DNA from: DASVCS01 sp036381495
GTDB taxonomy: Bacteria; Gemmatimonadota; Gemmatimonadetes; Longimicrobiales; RSA9
Assembly (NCBI GenBank): GCA_036381495.1
Contig: DASVCS010000123.1
Coordinates: forward strand, 1 to 64,000
Length of the DNA: 64,000 nt
Reading direction: 5' to 3'
In this document: piece by piece, positions 17,520 through 25,839 of the stretch
How the letters are laid out: each line of letters starts with the position of its first letter
Numbering within the stretch: the stretch's first letter is position 1
Notes under the pieces: model-generated
What the model saw: only the letters and a program-made list of their open reading frames with translations
Databases searched by the model: none
What the model was told of the DNA's origin: nothing
Position numbers and translations under genes: made by a program

Positions 17520-17579
17520 CACGCCCTCCTTCTCGCTCGTCTGTGTGGTCGTGACGGCGTTCGGCCGCAGTCCCGTCAC

Positions 17580-17612
17580 GGGATACGACAAACCGCGCCG
17601 GATCCGATCATC
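17580..17612 (-). promoter_or_regulatory. GATGA-N20-CGTAT promoter-like site before 17519
   Basis: Reads GATGATCGGATCCGG ... GTCGTATCCC. It pairs most closely with the site at 23990-24022 in front of the second beta-helix gene. It lies back to back with the promoter of the sigma/kinase operon. Confidence 0.5.
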
Positions 17613-17630
17613 GCGTCTCGCGCCGCGGGC

Positions 17631-17659
17631 TTGATCTGCCGGTGGCGACTGCGTATCAT
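17631..17659 (+). promoter_or_regulatory. Candidate promoter of the ECF sigma/kinase operon
   Basis: TTGATC, a 17-base spacer and TATCAT lie about 70 bases before the sigma factor start. The site also contains TGATC and CGTAT, but 3 bases closer together than in the four GATGA-N20-CGTAT sites. Confidence 0.45.
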
Positions 17660-17726
17660 GGACGCACAGTCCACTCTCCCCCGCCGGCCGTGTCCGGCGC
17701 CTTCTCCGAACCCCTTGGGTTCAGCG

Positions 17727-18332
17727 ATGCGCTTCGACGTCGATGCTGCGAGCGTACCACGCGGGTCCGTGACGGCGCTGCTGCACGCAGCCGCCGGCGG
17801 CGACCACGCCGTCCTGGACGCGCTCTTTCACCACGTCTACGACGAGTTGCGACGCCTCGCCTCGAAGGTCCGTGGCGATGCGGCCGTACAGACGCTGAAC
17901 ACCACGGCGCTCGTCCACGAGGCGTATCTCAAGCTCGTGCCGTCGGCGGACATCGATTGGCGCGGCCGCGCGCACTTCTTCGGCGTCGCCGCGCGGGCGA
18001 TGCGTCAGATCCTGGTCGACGCGGCCAGGCGGCGCGCGCGGCTGAAGCGCGGCGGCCCCGGCTCCTGGACGGTCACGTTCGACGAGTCGCTGCACGCCGC
18101 GCCGGTCCGCGCAGCCGAGCTGCTCGCGTTGGATGAAGCGCTCGAGGAGCTCGCGGCGCTCGACGAACGCCAGGCGCAGGTGGTCGAGCAGCGCTTCTTC
18201 GCGGGGCTATCCGCGCGTGAGACGGCCGCGGTGCTCGGCATCTCGGAGGCGACCGTGCACCGCGACTGGCGCGCGGCCCGGGCGTGGCTCCGCCGGCGGC
18301 TCGATGCGCGGGAGGTGCCGGGTGGAGGCTGA
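17727..18332 (+). CDS. ECF-type RNA polymerase sigma factor
   Basis: A 201-residue sigma factor. The sigma-2 region is at about 20-95 (HVYDELRRLASKVRGD, TTALVHEAYLKL, ARAMRQILVDAARRR) and sigma-4 at about 130-190 (DERQAQVVEQRFFAGLSARETAAVLGISEATVHRDW). This is the Sigma70_ECF (TIGR02999-like) group, which is typically encoded with a Ser/Thr kinase instead of an anti-sigma factor. The start MRFDVDAASV is the first Met before the sigma-2 region. It overlaps the kinase gene by 11 bases, so both are made together and the kinase probably controls the sigma factor. Four promoter-like sites of one unusual form lie within about 6.5 kb and are plausible targets. Confidence 0.85.
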   Translation: MRFDVDAASVPRGSVTALLHAAAGGDHAVLDALFHHVYDELRRLASKVRGDAAVQTLNTTALVHEAYLKLVPSADIDWRGRAHFFGVAARAMRQILVDAARRRARLKRGGPGSWTVTFDESLHAAPVRAAELLALDEALEELAALDERQAQVVEQRFFAGLSARETAAVLGISEATVHRDWRAARAWLRRRLDAREVPGGG

Positions 18333-20856
18333 GCGCTGGGCGCGGATCCAGGCGATCTTCCACGACGCGCTCGAGCGACCCGCCACGGAGCGCGAGGCCT
18401 TCCTCCACAACGCGTGCGGCGACGACGACGAGTTGCGCCGCGAGGTCGAGGCGCTGCTCGCGGCGGACGCGGCCGAAGGCGACATCTTCGACACCCCGCG
18501 GGAGGCGTTGCTCGAGCCGCTGGCGGAGGACGTGCTCCACCAGGAGGCCGACGCGACGTCGTTCGTGGGGCGGCGGGTCGGTCCCTACACGATCCGCTGG
18601 CTGCTCGGCCGCGGCGGCATGGGCTCCGTCTACTTCGCCGAGCGGCCGGACGTGGGGCTGCGCTGTGCGCTCAAGCTGGTGCGCGGCGGCCTCGCCGCGC
18701 CCGAGGCCGTGAACCGGTTCCTGTTCGAGCGGCGGATCCTGGCGCGGCTCGATCATCCGAACATCGCGCGACTGCTGGATGCGGGGATCGATGAGGATGG
18801 CACGCCCTGGTTCGCGATGGAGCTGGTCGACGGCGTGCCGATCGACCGCTACTGCGACGCGCGCCGGTTGTCCGTGGCCGAGCGGCTGCACCTCTTCGAG
18901 GCGGTCTGCGAGGCCGTCGCCTACGCGCACCGCCATCTGATCGTCCATCGGGATCTGAAGCCCAGCAACATCCTGGTCACGAAGGACGGCGTGCCGAAGC
19001 TGCTGGACTTCGGCATTGCGAAGCTGCTGGAAGGCGAGGAGGACGCCGGTCTGACGCGGACGGGGCTGCGGCTGCTCACGCCGGAGTATGCGGCGCCGGA
19101 GCAGCTCGGCGTCGCGCCGGTGACGACGGCCACGGACGTCTACACGCTGGGCCTCGTCCTCTACGAGCTGCTGTGCGGCCACCGCGCGATCCGGCTCGAG
19201 GGCGGCACCCTGGCCGAGGTCGAGCGCCGGCTGACGAGCCCGATCCGACAGCCGCCGTCCGCGGCGGCCATGAAGACGGAGCGGATCACTGCGCCGGATG
19301 GCGACGCGATCGAGCTGACGCCCGCGGCCACCGCGGCGGCGCGCGACACGAATCCCGCGCAGCTCCGACGGCGCCTGGCGGGTGATCTCGACGCGATCGT
19401 GATGCGCGCGCTCGCGCCGGAGCCCGAGCGGCGCTACCCGTCCGCCACCGCACTCCTCGAAGACCTGCGGCGCCACCGGCAGGGGCTGCCGGTGCGCGCC
19501 CGGCCGGACACCCGGGCGTACCGGACGCAGCGCTTCATCCGGCGCCACAAGCTGCCGATCGCTGCGGCGACGGCGTTCGTGCTCCTGCTTTCCGGCTTCG
19601 CGGTCGCAGTGACCTTCCAGCAGGCGGCCACGGCGCGCGAGCGAGACCGCGCCGAACGAGCCGCCGCCCGCGCGAGCCGCGTCAGCGAGTTCCTCGTCGA
19701 GCTGTTCGACGTCGCGGACCCCTTCTCGGCCGATGCGGTGCGCGCGGACTCGATCAGCGTCCGCGACTTCCTCATCCAACGCGGCGAGAAGGTGACCGAA
19801 CTGGATGATCAGCCGGAGGTCCAGCTCGAAGTCCTGAACGTCGTGGGCCAGATGTACGCCAGTCTGGGGTTGTACGACCGTGCGGAGCCGCTCTACGACC
19901 AGGCGCTTGCGATCGGCCGCGAACTCTACCCGGACGGCGCCGATCCCGTGGTCACGACGCTCAACAAGCGCGGCGAACTCTACCGCATCCGGGGCGACCT
20001 CGCCGCATCGGAACGCGATCACCGCGAGGCGCTGCGCATGGCGCGGGCACTGCACGCAGAGCCGCACGTGAGCCGCATCGCTGGGCTGAACGGGCTCGGC
20101 CAGACGCTCCGGCAGGCGGGCCGCTACGCCGATGCCGAACCGGTGCTCCGGGATGCACTGCTCGAACGCCGTGCCGTCTACGGCGAGCGGAGCGTGGAAG
20201 CCGCTGACGGCCTCAACAACCTCGGACTGCTCCTGTGGGCCAAAGGCGCCGCCGCCGCCGCCGAGCCGCTCCTCGAAGAGGCCCTCGCCATCGAGCGCGA
20301 GCGCCTGCCGCCCGTGCACCCCACGATCAGCGCGGCGCTGAACAACCTCGGCCTGGTGCGCAAGGAACTCGGCGACCTCGACAGCGCCGAGGTGCTGCTC
20401 CGCGAGGCGCTCGACATCAAACGCCAGCTCTTCGGCGCACACCATTGGCGCGTTGCCAACGGCCTGATCAATCTGGCGACCGTGCTGCTGGACCTGGACC
20501 GACCCGCGGAGGCCGAGCCACTCCTGCAGGAAGCGCTCACGACCGTGCAAGATGCGTTCGGCGAGGAGCACCAGTTGGTCGGCATCGCGCTGGCGCGACT
20601 GAGCGGCGTCCGGCAACGGCAGGGGAACCTGGTGGCGGCGGAGCGACTCCTGCGCCGCAGCCTCGCCGTGCTCGAAGCGGTGCTCCCCGCGACTCACCCC
20701 ACGATCGCGTCGACGCGCGTCCGGCTCGGCCGGCTGCTCCTGGATCGCGGCCGCGCCGACGAGGCACGGCCGCTCCTCCGCGAGGCGCTGGAAGTCTACG
20801 AGGCGCGCGGCGACACGGTGCGCGCCGACGAAGTCCGGGAGTTGCTCGGGGAGTGA
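18322..20856 (+). CDS. Membrane Ser/Thr protein kinase with TPR sensor domain
   Basis: An 844-residue protein starting at a GTG that overlaps the end of the sigma gene, behind GGGAGG. The kinase domain (about 85-385) has a glycine loop GRGGMGSV near 96-103, catalytic HRDLKPSN near 209-216 and DFG near 229. One transmembrane helix (about 411-433, AAATAFVLLLSGFAVAV) follows, then about 400 residues with at least seven TPR-type repeats (LNNLGLLLWAKGA..AEPLLEEALAIE). The kinase faces the cytoplasm and the TPR part the periplasm, where it may sense a protein or peptide. Operon structure makes the ECF sigma factor its likely partner or substrate. Confidence 0.9.
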   Translation: MEAERWARIQAIFHDALERPATEREAFLHNACGDDDELRREVEALLAADAAEGDIFDTPREALLEPLAEDVLHQEADATSFVGRRVGPYTIRWLLGRGGMGSVYFAERPDVGLRCALKLVRGGLAAPEAVNRFLFERRILARLDHPNIARLLDAGIDEDGTPWFAMELVDGVPIDRYCDARRLSVAERLHLFEAVCEAVAYAHRHLIVHRDLKPSNILVTKDGVPKLLDFGIAKLLEGEEDAGLTRTGLRLLTPEYAAPEQLGVAPVTTATDVYTLGLVLYELLCGHRAIRLEGGTLAEVERRLTSPIRQPPSAAAMKTERITAPDGDAIELTPAATAAARDTNPAQLRRRLAGDLDAIVMRALAPEPERRYPSATALLEDLRRHRQGLPVRARPDTRAYRTQRFIRRHKLPIAAATAFVLLLSGFAVAVTFQQAATARERDRAERAAARASRVSEFLVELFDVADPFSADAVRADSISVRDFLIQRGEKVTELDDQPEVQLEVLNVVGQMYASLGLYDRAEPLYDQALAIGRELYPDGADPVVTTLNKRGELYRIRGDLAASERDHREALRMARALHAEPHVSRIAGLNGLGQTLRQAGRYADAEPVLRDALLERRAVYGERSVEAADGLNNLGLLLWAKGAAAAAEPLLEEALAIERERLPPVHPTISAALNNLGLVRKELGDLDSAEVLLREALDIKRQLFGAHHWRVANGLINLATVLLDLDRPAEAEPLLQEALTTVQDAFGEEHQLVGIALARLSGVRQRQGNLVAAERLLRRSLAVLEAVLPATHPTIASTRVRLGRLLLDRGRADEARPLLREALEVYEARGDTVRADEVRELLGE

Positions 20857-20962
20857 CCCGGGGGCGACCATCGAACCGGGTCCGGATGTGCCGCGGCGCC
20901 GCCCCGGTCCGGCTCGTCTCAGGCAAGCCGGCAGACGCCTTCGAAGCGGTTCGGCAACCGCT

Positions 20963-21196
20963 TCAGAAGTTGCCGGGCCCGATCGGCACGCTCTGCTGAA
21001 GCGTCAGCGCGCTCCAGGCGCCGAGCGCTTCGAGGCGCGGCGGGACGTACGGCGCGCGCGTGGGTGCGGCGGCCTGTGCGCCGCCGGGCAGCGGGATCGG
21101 GGAGCCGCGCCGTTCGGCCGGGAGCGTCGCCGGCCCACCGAATCCGGCGAGCCGGCGGTCATCGGTGCGCCGGGCGGTTCGTGAGTTCGTCATCAT
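20963..21196 (-). CDS. RiPP precursor-like peptide with lasso-type leader
   Basis: A 77-residue peptide (or 76, from the second Met) with GGAGA seven bases before the start. Its C-terminal half contains an exact YxxPxLxxxGxxxxxT motif (YVPPRLEALGAWSALT), the leader signature recognised by the B1/PqqD-like proteins of lasso peptide pathways. By analogy the Thr is the second-last leader residue, so the core would be about QQSVPIGPGNF. That core has no Asp or Glu to close a lasso ring and does not begin with Gly, so any product would not be a classical lasso. No maturation gene is adjacent; a PqqD-like/HprK-like pair is 6.3 kb away on one side and a B2-type protein 4.6 kb away on the other. A GATGA-N20-CGTAT site lies 63 bases upstream. 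Confidence 0.7.
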   Translation of the reverse strand: MMTNSRTARRTDDRRLAGFGGPATLPAERRGSPIPLPGGAQAAAPTRAPYVPPRLEALGAWSALTLQQSVPIGPGNF

Positions 21197-21258
21197 GATT
21201 CGTCTCCATCTCGTTCGTGAACCGCGGCCGTGCCGCGCCGCGGTCCGTTCCCATTCCT

Positions 21259-21291
21259 GCTATACGCCGTGAGGCCGCCGACACTGTCATC
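21259..21291 (-). promoter_or_regulatory. GATGA-N20-CGTAT promoter-like site before the RiPP-like peptide
   Basis: Reads GATGACAGTGTCGGCGGCC at one end and GGCGTATAGC at the other. It is almost the same as the site at 17340-17372. It sits in the short gap behind the second beta-helix gene, so the peptide can be transcribed on its own. Confidence 0.55.
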
Positions 21292-21313
21292 CCGGACGCG
21301 GCGCAGCCTCGGG

Positions 21314-23872
21314 TCAGCGTTGTTTCTCGTACGCGCCCATGTCCACGATGGCCGCTCCTGTTCCGCTGTCGCCACCCCAGTCGAAGAAGCGCGACCGGCC
21401 GTCCAGGTCGAAGGGCACGAACTCGTTGGTCTCGCCGTCGCCATCCAGATCGACGGCATCGAGGAGGACGAACTCGTTGTCCCCCGCGTCCAGGGCCGGC
21501 GACAACTGGTCGAGCCGCAGGTCGCCGCCCGCGGCGTCGATGAAGAGCGGGTCCTGGTCCAGCACATCGGTGCACGCGATGTTCGCCGGGCACCCGCCCT
21601 CGATGATGCTGTTATGGGCGGTATTGCCCGAAGCGCCGACCACCGGGTTCGGGCCGTTGCCCCAGGCGATGATGTTGGCAATGGTGAAGTTGCCGAGGAT
21701 CGCCCCTGCAGAGCCCGATCCCGTGTTCCCCGAGAAGGTGGCGTTTGCGATGATGAACTTGCCCAGGCCGGCGCCGCGGACGGCGCCGCCCGCGCCGGAG
21801 GCGCTGGTGTTGTCACGGAACACCACGTTTACGAGCGTGGGCGTGCCGCCCGCGATGTACATGGCGCCGCCGTCGCTGTTCGCGCTGTTCCCCTGGAAGA
21901 CCACGTTGACATAGAGGGGCTCGACGGTCCCGCCGGATTGGCTGTTGACGAACACGGCCCCGCCATTGCCGAGGGCGACCACTTCATTGTCCAGGAAGGT
22001 GACACGCACGAATTCGGGGGAGGCGGTCCCGCCGCTGCTGGTAATGTAGACCGCTCCACCATCCAGGTTCGCGGCGCTGTTGCCGCGGAACACCGCATCG
22101 ACGAACAGTGGGGAGCTTTCCCCGCCGGAGCCGGCGCTCAGATATGCGGCGCGGTAGATGTTTCCGGTGAACGTCACCTGCCGGAATGTCGGGCTGCACG
22201 CTCCGCCGCTGCCGGAGCCGTTGCAGTACAGTCCGGCGCCGTCACTCCCCGCCCCGGTCCCGCCGCCCGTGATGGTGAAGCCGTCCACCACGGTGGCCCG
22301 GGTGAGCGGCGTCACCGAGCCGTCCACGTAAAAGACGCGGGCGTTGGAGCCCTCCTGGTCGTCCCAGTCCACCGTCACGCCGTTGACATCCACGGTGTCG
22401 TCACGGCCGACATCGCCGCTCAGGACGGTCGGGTGCAGCGTCGGGTCGCGCTGGTCGCGCACGGACTCGTTCCCCGCAAACCCGCCGTAGAGGCCGACGC
22501 CCTCGATCAGCTCGAAGCTCGCGGTCGCATCTCCTAGCGTGTAGCCTTCGCCCTCGTCCGGGTAGTAGACGCCCTCGGCCACCCAGATCTCGTCCACCCC
22601 CTCGCACGGCTCGCCTGAGCCGGCCTGATCCCGCACGCAGGTGAGCGCATCCTGAAGCGTCTTGAACGCCGTCGCCCAGGTCTCGCCGCTTCCGCCGGCC
22701 GCGGCGTCCCGATCCACGACCCGCACGTTGTCCGGCAGCGCATCACCGTCCAGGCACGGCGCGCCCGCATCCACCAGCGTGGCCAGCGGGCTTGCGGGAT
22801 TCGTCCCCGCCGTGCGCACCCGGCAGATGCGGCGCAGGGTGTGGCCGGAGACCAGGGTCGTACTGTTGCCGAGCAGGGTGACGACGGTGGTGGGGCCGAG
22901 TTCGGCGGCACGCGCCGCGAGCGCGGCCGCACCCGCCAAGTTCGCCTCCTCGGGCGACTCGGTCAGGCGCACCTGGGAGTCGTCGACCGCAAGGAAGACG
23001 ATGCTGATCTCGAACGGATCATCGCTCGCATCCGCCTGGAGCGGCAGCTTGAAGGCGAAGGTGACGACCCCATCGAACTCATCGTCTGCGGGGCTCGCCG
23101 GCAACTCGCGGCTGCCGGGCGTCACGTTCGGGCTCCGCACCACGAAGCCGTAAGGGAAGACCGCATTCACGCCGTCATGGCCCGTCAGGTCGATGCCCGC
23201 CGCCTCCGTCTCGGTCAGCACCTGGAGCACATCGGGCGCCTGGCTTGCGATCTCGCCGTCCGTCGTGCGCACGGCTGCGCCGGTGGGCAGCACCTCGAGC
23301 GCGAGCGCCGCCGCATTCGCGACGGGGTTGCCGTCGAAGCCGGTGAGCTCGGTGACCGCCGTCTCGCCCAGCGAGCCATCGGTGTCCACGGCTAGGAACG
23401 TCAGGTTGTGCCGCGGCGTGTCGTAGGGCGTACTGTCCGCCTGCGCGTTGCGCACGCGGAAGGTGGCGCGCAGGTAGCGCACGCCGCCGGCGCCGCGCTC
23501 GCCGTCGGTGAACGAGCCGACCGAGATGGGCTCGAGCTGGATCGTGCCATCGCCCGAGGCATCGCCGTTCGCCGGCGGGGCGAGCGACTGGAGCGCGAGG
23601 CCGGCGGCCGCGCTCGAGTGCCGAGCCGCCCGCAGCGCTTCGAGCTCGCCGACGCTGGAGGCGCTCAGCACGCTCGCCACGGGCTGTGTGCCCTGGCCCA
23701 GCCCGGTGATCGTGACCTCGACCAGGCCGAGCGGAGTGGGGCCGACCCGGCCCGCCGGCTCGTGCGCGTCGGGCGCCGTGATCCGGTCATCGGCGCAGGC
23801 CGCCAGGAGCAGTGCGAGGACCGCGACCGGGCGTCGCCACGTCGCGGCCGTCCTGTTGCCGTACATCTCCAT
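21314..23872 (-). CDS. Beta-helix lipoprotein with choice-of-anchor Q domain (paralogue)
   Basis: An 852-residue paralogue of the protein at 14670-17270. The start MEMYGNRTAATW follows AAGGAAG; the signal VAVLALLLAAC ends in the lipobox Cys and is followed by ADDRITAPDAHE, much like ADNDVTTPDAHE in the paralogue. The N-terminal region (LGLVEVTITGLGQGTQ..., PYDTPRHNLTFLAVDTDG) and the VVDRDAAAGGSGETWATAF block are shared. Beta-helix repeats (GGAVYITSSGG, GGAVFVNSQSGG) and the ending LDAGDNEFVLLDAVDLDGDG ... MGAYEKQR complete it. It should be an exported, surface-attached protein; function unknown. Confidence 0.85.
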   Translation of the reverse strand: MEMYGNRTAATWRRPVAVLALLLAACADDRITAPDAHEPAGRVGPTPLGLVEVTITGLGQGTQPVASVLSASSVGELEALRAARHSSAAAGLALQSLAPPANGDASGDGTIQLEPISVGSFTDGERGAGGVRYLRATFRVRNAQADSTPYDTPRHNLTFLAVDTDGSLGETAVTELTGFDGNPVANAAALALEVLPTGAAVRTTDGEIASQAPDVLQVLTETEAAGIDLTGHDGVNAVFPYGFVVRSPNVTPGSRELPASPADDEFDGVVTFAFKLPLQADASDDPFEISIVFLAVDDSQVRLTESPEEANLAGAAALAARAAELGPTTVVTLLGNSTTLVSGHTLRRICRVRTAGTNPASPLATLVDAGAPCLDGDALPDNVRVVDRDAAAGGSGETWATAFKTLQDALTCVRDQAGSGEPCEGVDEIWVAEGVYYPDEGEGYTLGDATASFELIEGVGLYGGFAGNESVRDQRDPTLHPTVLSGDVGRDDTVDVNGVTVDWDDQEGSNARVFYVDGSVTPLTRATVVDGFTITGGGTGAGSDGAGLYCNGSGSGGACSPTFRQVTFTGNIYRAAYLSAGSGGESSPLFVDAVFRGNSAANLDGGAVYITSSGGTASPEFVRVTFLDNEVVALGNGGAVFVNSQSGGTVEPLYVNVVFQGNSANSDGGAMYIAGGTPTLVNVVFRDNTSASGAGGAVRGAGLGKFIIANATFSGNTGSGSAGAILGNFTIANIIAWGNGPNPVVGASGNTAHNSIIEGGCPANIACTDVLDQDPLFIDAAGGDLRLDQLSPALDAGDNEFVLLDAVDLDGDGETNEFVPFDLDGRSRFFDWGGDSGTGAAIVDMGAYEKQR

Positions 23873-23989
23873 GAGCGTGTCTTCCTTTCGTGTCGATCCG
23901 GTCCCGGGCGCCTCGGATCTCGAGCCTGTGTCGAGCCACCGGGGACGATGCCGGATCATCGTCGTCGCATACCGGTGCGCTCCGACCAC

Positions 23990-24022
23990 GCTATACGACG
24001 AACCTCCGCGAATTCGATCATC
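23990..24022 (-). promoter_or_regulatory. GATGA-N20-CGTAT promoter-like site before beta-helix gene 2
   Basis: Reads GATGATCGAATTCGCGG at one end and GTCGTATAGC at the other, 118 bases before the start at 23872. It lies inside the remnant gene at 24001-24180, on the opposite strand. Confidence 0.5.
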
Positions 24023-24180
24023 GCGGACTGCTCGATCCGGCGGGCGAAGTCGTGGGGAAGATCCTCGTGCCGCGCGGCGGTAGGATCGTCGCGGCGCAGG
24101 GCTGTACGGTCTGGGCTATGGAGTCGGACGAGTACGGAATCCCGAGCCCCGTCCGGTATGCGGTGAGTCTTCCCGACTGA
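24001..24180 (+). pseudogene. C-terminal remnant of a 6-bladed beta-propeller protein
   Basis: The frame ending at 24180 reads FDHRGLLDPAGEVVGKILV, then VWAMESDEYGIPSPVRYAV and a stop. This is the usual last blade of 6-bladed propeller lipoproteins (FD..G..LG...LP, VW....DE.GVP.VVRY). No start, signal or earlier blades precede it; the sequence before it is the promoter region of the beta-helix gene on the other strand. It is a 5'-deleted fragment left by a rearrangement. Confidence 0.55.
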
Positions 24181-24212
24181 TCGCCGGGAGGACCCCGATG
24201 CCTGAACTGGTG

Positions 24213-24794
24213 TCAGAGCACGCGGTCGTACACCTCCCCGAGCGAGGCCGAGCAACCGATGGCCGGCAGCGCCAGCGTCGCGTCCAACCCGCGAACCACG
24301 TTGCGCGTCCACACGCCGTCCTCGCCCCGCGCCCAGCGCTCGATCGCCGGCGCGTCCTGCGCCACGAGGAGGTACGCGGCCAGGGAATCCAGCCGGCGAT
24401 AGTGCTCGACGGTCTTGACCTCACGGTCGAACCGCTCCGTCGCGGGCGAGAGCACTTCCACGAGCAGCGTCGGGTTGAGGAGCGTGTCCTTCCACTCATC
24501 CTCGAGTTCGGGCGCGCCGCAGACCACGGCCAGGTCCGGGTAGGCGTAGAGCCCCGTCCGGCGCACGTGCACGCGCATGTCGCTCGCGTAGACCTCGCAC
24601 GGGCGGCTCTTGAGTTGCACGCTCAGCTCTCTCGCGAGATTGATGACGATCAGGTTGTGTGCGCGCGTCGCGCCGCTCATCGCGCGGATGCGGCCGTCCA
24701 GGTATTCGTGTTTGTACTCGGCCGCGCGCTCGCGGATGAGATACGCCTGCGGCGAGACCCGCTCGGCATCGATGCTTCCTCCTGGCCGCTCCAT
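24213..24794 (-). CDS. Uma2-family (DUF820) putative endonuclease
   Basis: A 193-residue Uma2/DUF820 protein with the PD-(D/E)XK-type core: EYLDGRIRAMSG, AYPDLAVVCG as the Asp region, and LLVEVLSPATERFDREVK as the E-x-K region. The family is predicted to have nuclease folds and is often multicopy in GC-rich bacteria and cyanobacteria; its role is not established. The start MERPGGSIDAE follows GGGAGG. A second, diverged member lies 360 bases upstream on the same strand. Confidence 0.85.
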   Translation of the reverse strand: MERPGGSIDAERVSPQAYLIRERAAEYKHEYLDGRIRAMSGATRAHNLIVINLARELSVQLKSRPCEVYASDMRVHVRRTGLYAYPDLAVVCGAPELEDEWKDTLLNPTLLVEVLSPATERFDREVKTVEHYRRLDSLAAYLLVAQDAPAIERWARGEDGVWTRNVVRGLDATLALPAIGCSASLGEVYDRVL

Positions 24795-25154
24795 TGCCGC
24801 CCTCCCGGATCATGAATCGGTGGCGCCGCCAATGCACCCGGCACGAGACCGTGTCCGTGCGCGGACCATCGGCCGCCGCCTCGGGCTGCACGGTCCGGCC
24901 CGGGGGATGCCACGGCTCGTGGCGGGTCGCAAGAAAAGGTAGCCGCACGTAAACGACGAATCCATAGCAGGATGGGAATGTCGCGCGCCCCTGGCGCGAC
25001 CGGCCGGCGTGCAAGACGTGGATGGCTGCAAGGTCGAACGAGACCACGACGGCTTGCGCGGCGGGCCGGCGCCCGGGCGAGCTGCGTCGGCAACGGTGCG
25101 GCTCGCCGGTTCCCGGCGGCGGTGCGCGTGAACCGCACGCGCGACCGGACCGTG
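24795..25154. other. Gap between the two Uma2 genes
   Basis: About 360 bases without a convincing gene. Both strands have open frames, but they only shadow the neighbours. A motif CCATAGCAG.ATGGGA near 24962 recurs near 25792, suggesting that the upstream regions of this cluster were duplicated. Confidence 0.4.
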
Positions 25155-25724
25155 CTACGGCGCGAAGATCGCCGCGACGGGCAGGCGAAAGCCCGGCACG
25201 ACGTCGTCGCCGTCCAGCGCATCGCCCGCGCCGGTGACGCGGACGTCTCGCGGCGAGCGGTACTCGGCGACGGTGCGCTTGGTCGGGTGGACCACCCACA
25301 CCAGTCGGGTGCCGGCGCCCAGGTACTCGAGCACCTTCTCGTGGACCCCGGCCGCCGTGTTCGACGGCGAGACGATCTCGACGCACAGGTCCGGCGCAAG
25401 GTCCAGGAACCCCCGCGGCGGCGGGCCGGAGGGGAGCCGTTCGGCGGCGACGAACACCAGGTCCCGGCCGCGCACGGTGGCCGGCTCCCTCGACAGGATC
25501 ACGCCGATGTCGATGAAGAAGAAGCCGAGGCGGTGTTCGTCGATGTGTGTGCCCAGGCGTCTCGCGAGTTGCCAGAGCACCCAGCCGTGCAGGGCCGCGG
25601 GTCTCGGCTCCCGCACCATCCTGCCCCGCACCAGCTCGATGCGGTAGGCGTCCTCTTCCGGCAGCCGCTCGAACTCCTCGATCGTGAGCGGCCGTTCCCG
25701 CGGCTCGGCGTGGTAGGCGTTCAT
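25155..25724 (-). CDS. Uma2-family (DUF820) putative endonuclease
   Basis: A 189-residue Uma2 protein, diverged from the one downstream. Family landmarks are LTIEEFERLPEEDAYRIELV, a G.G...IDIGVILSREPATVRGRDLVFVA region holding the conserved Asp, and DLCVEIVSPSNTAAGVHEKVLEYL with the E-x-x..K part. The start MNAYHAEPRE is chosen for AGGAG eight bases upstream. Function unknown beyond the predicted nuclease fold. Confidence 0.85.
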   Translation of the reverse strand: MNAYHAEPRERPLTIEEFERLPEEDAYRIELVRGRMVREPRPAALHGWVLWQLARRLGTHIDEHRLGFFFIDIGVILSREPATVRGRDLVFVAAERLPSGPPPRGFLDLAPDLCVEIVSPSNTAAGVHEKVLEYLGAGTRLVWVVHPTKRTVAEYRSPRDVRVTGAGDALDGDDVVPGFRLPVAAIFAP

Positions 25725-25839
25725 ACGGCATGCTCCTCTGGAGTCGTCCGCCTGCACTCGCCGGAGCCTACGCCTGCGGCGCAGGGAGCGCCATAGCAGC
25801 ATGGGACGACCGGAGAGCGTGCGGATTGCCGGGCCCGAG

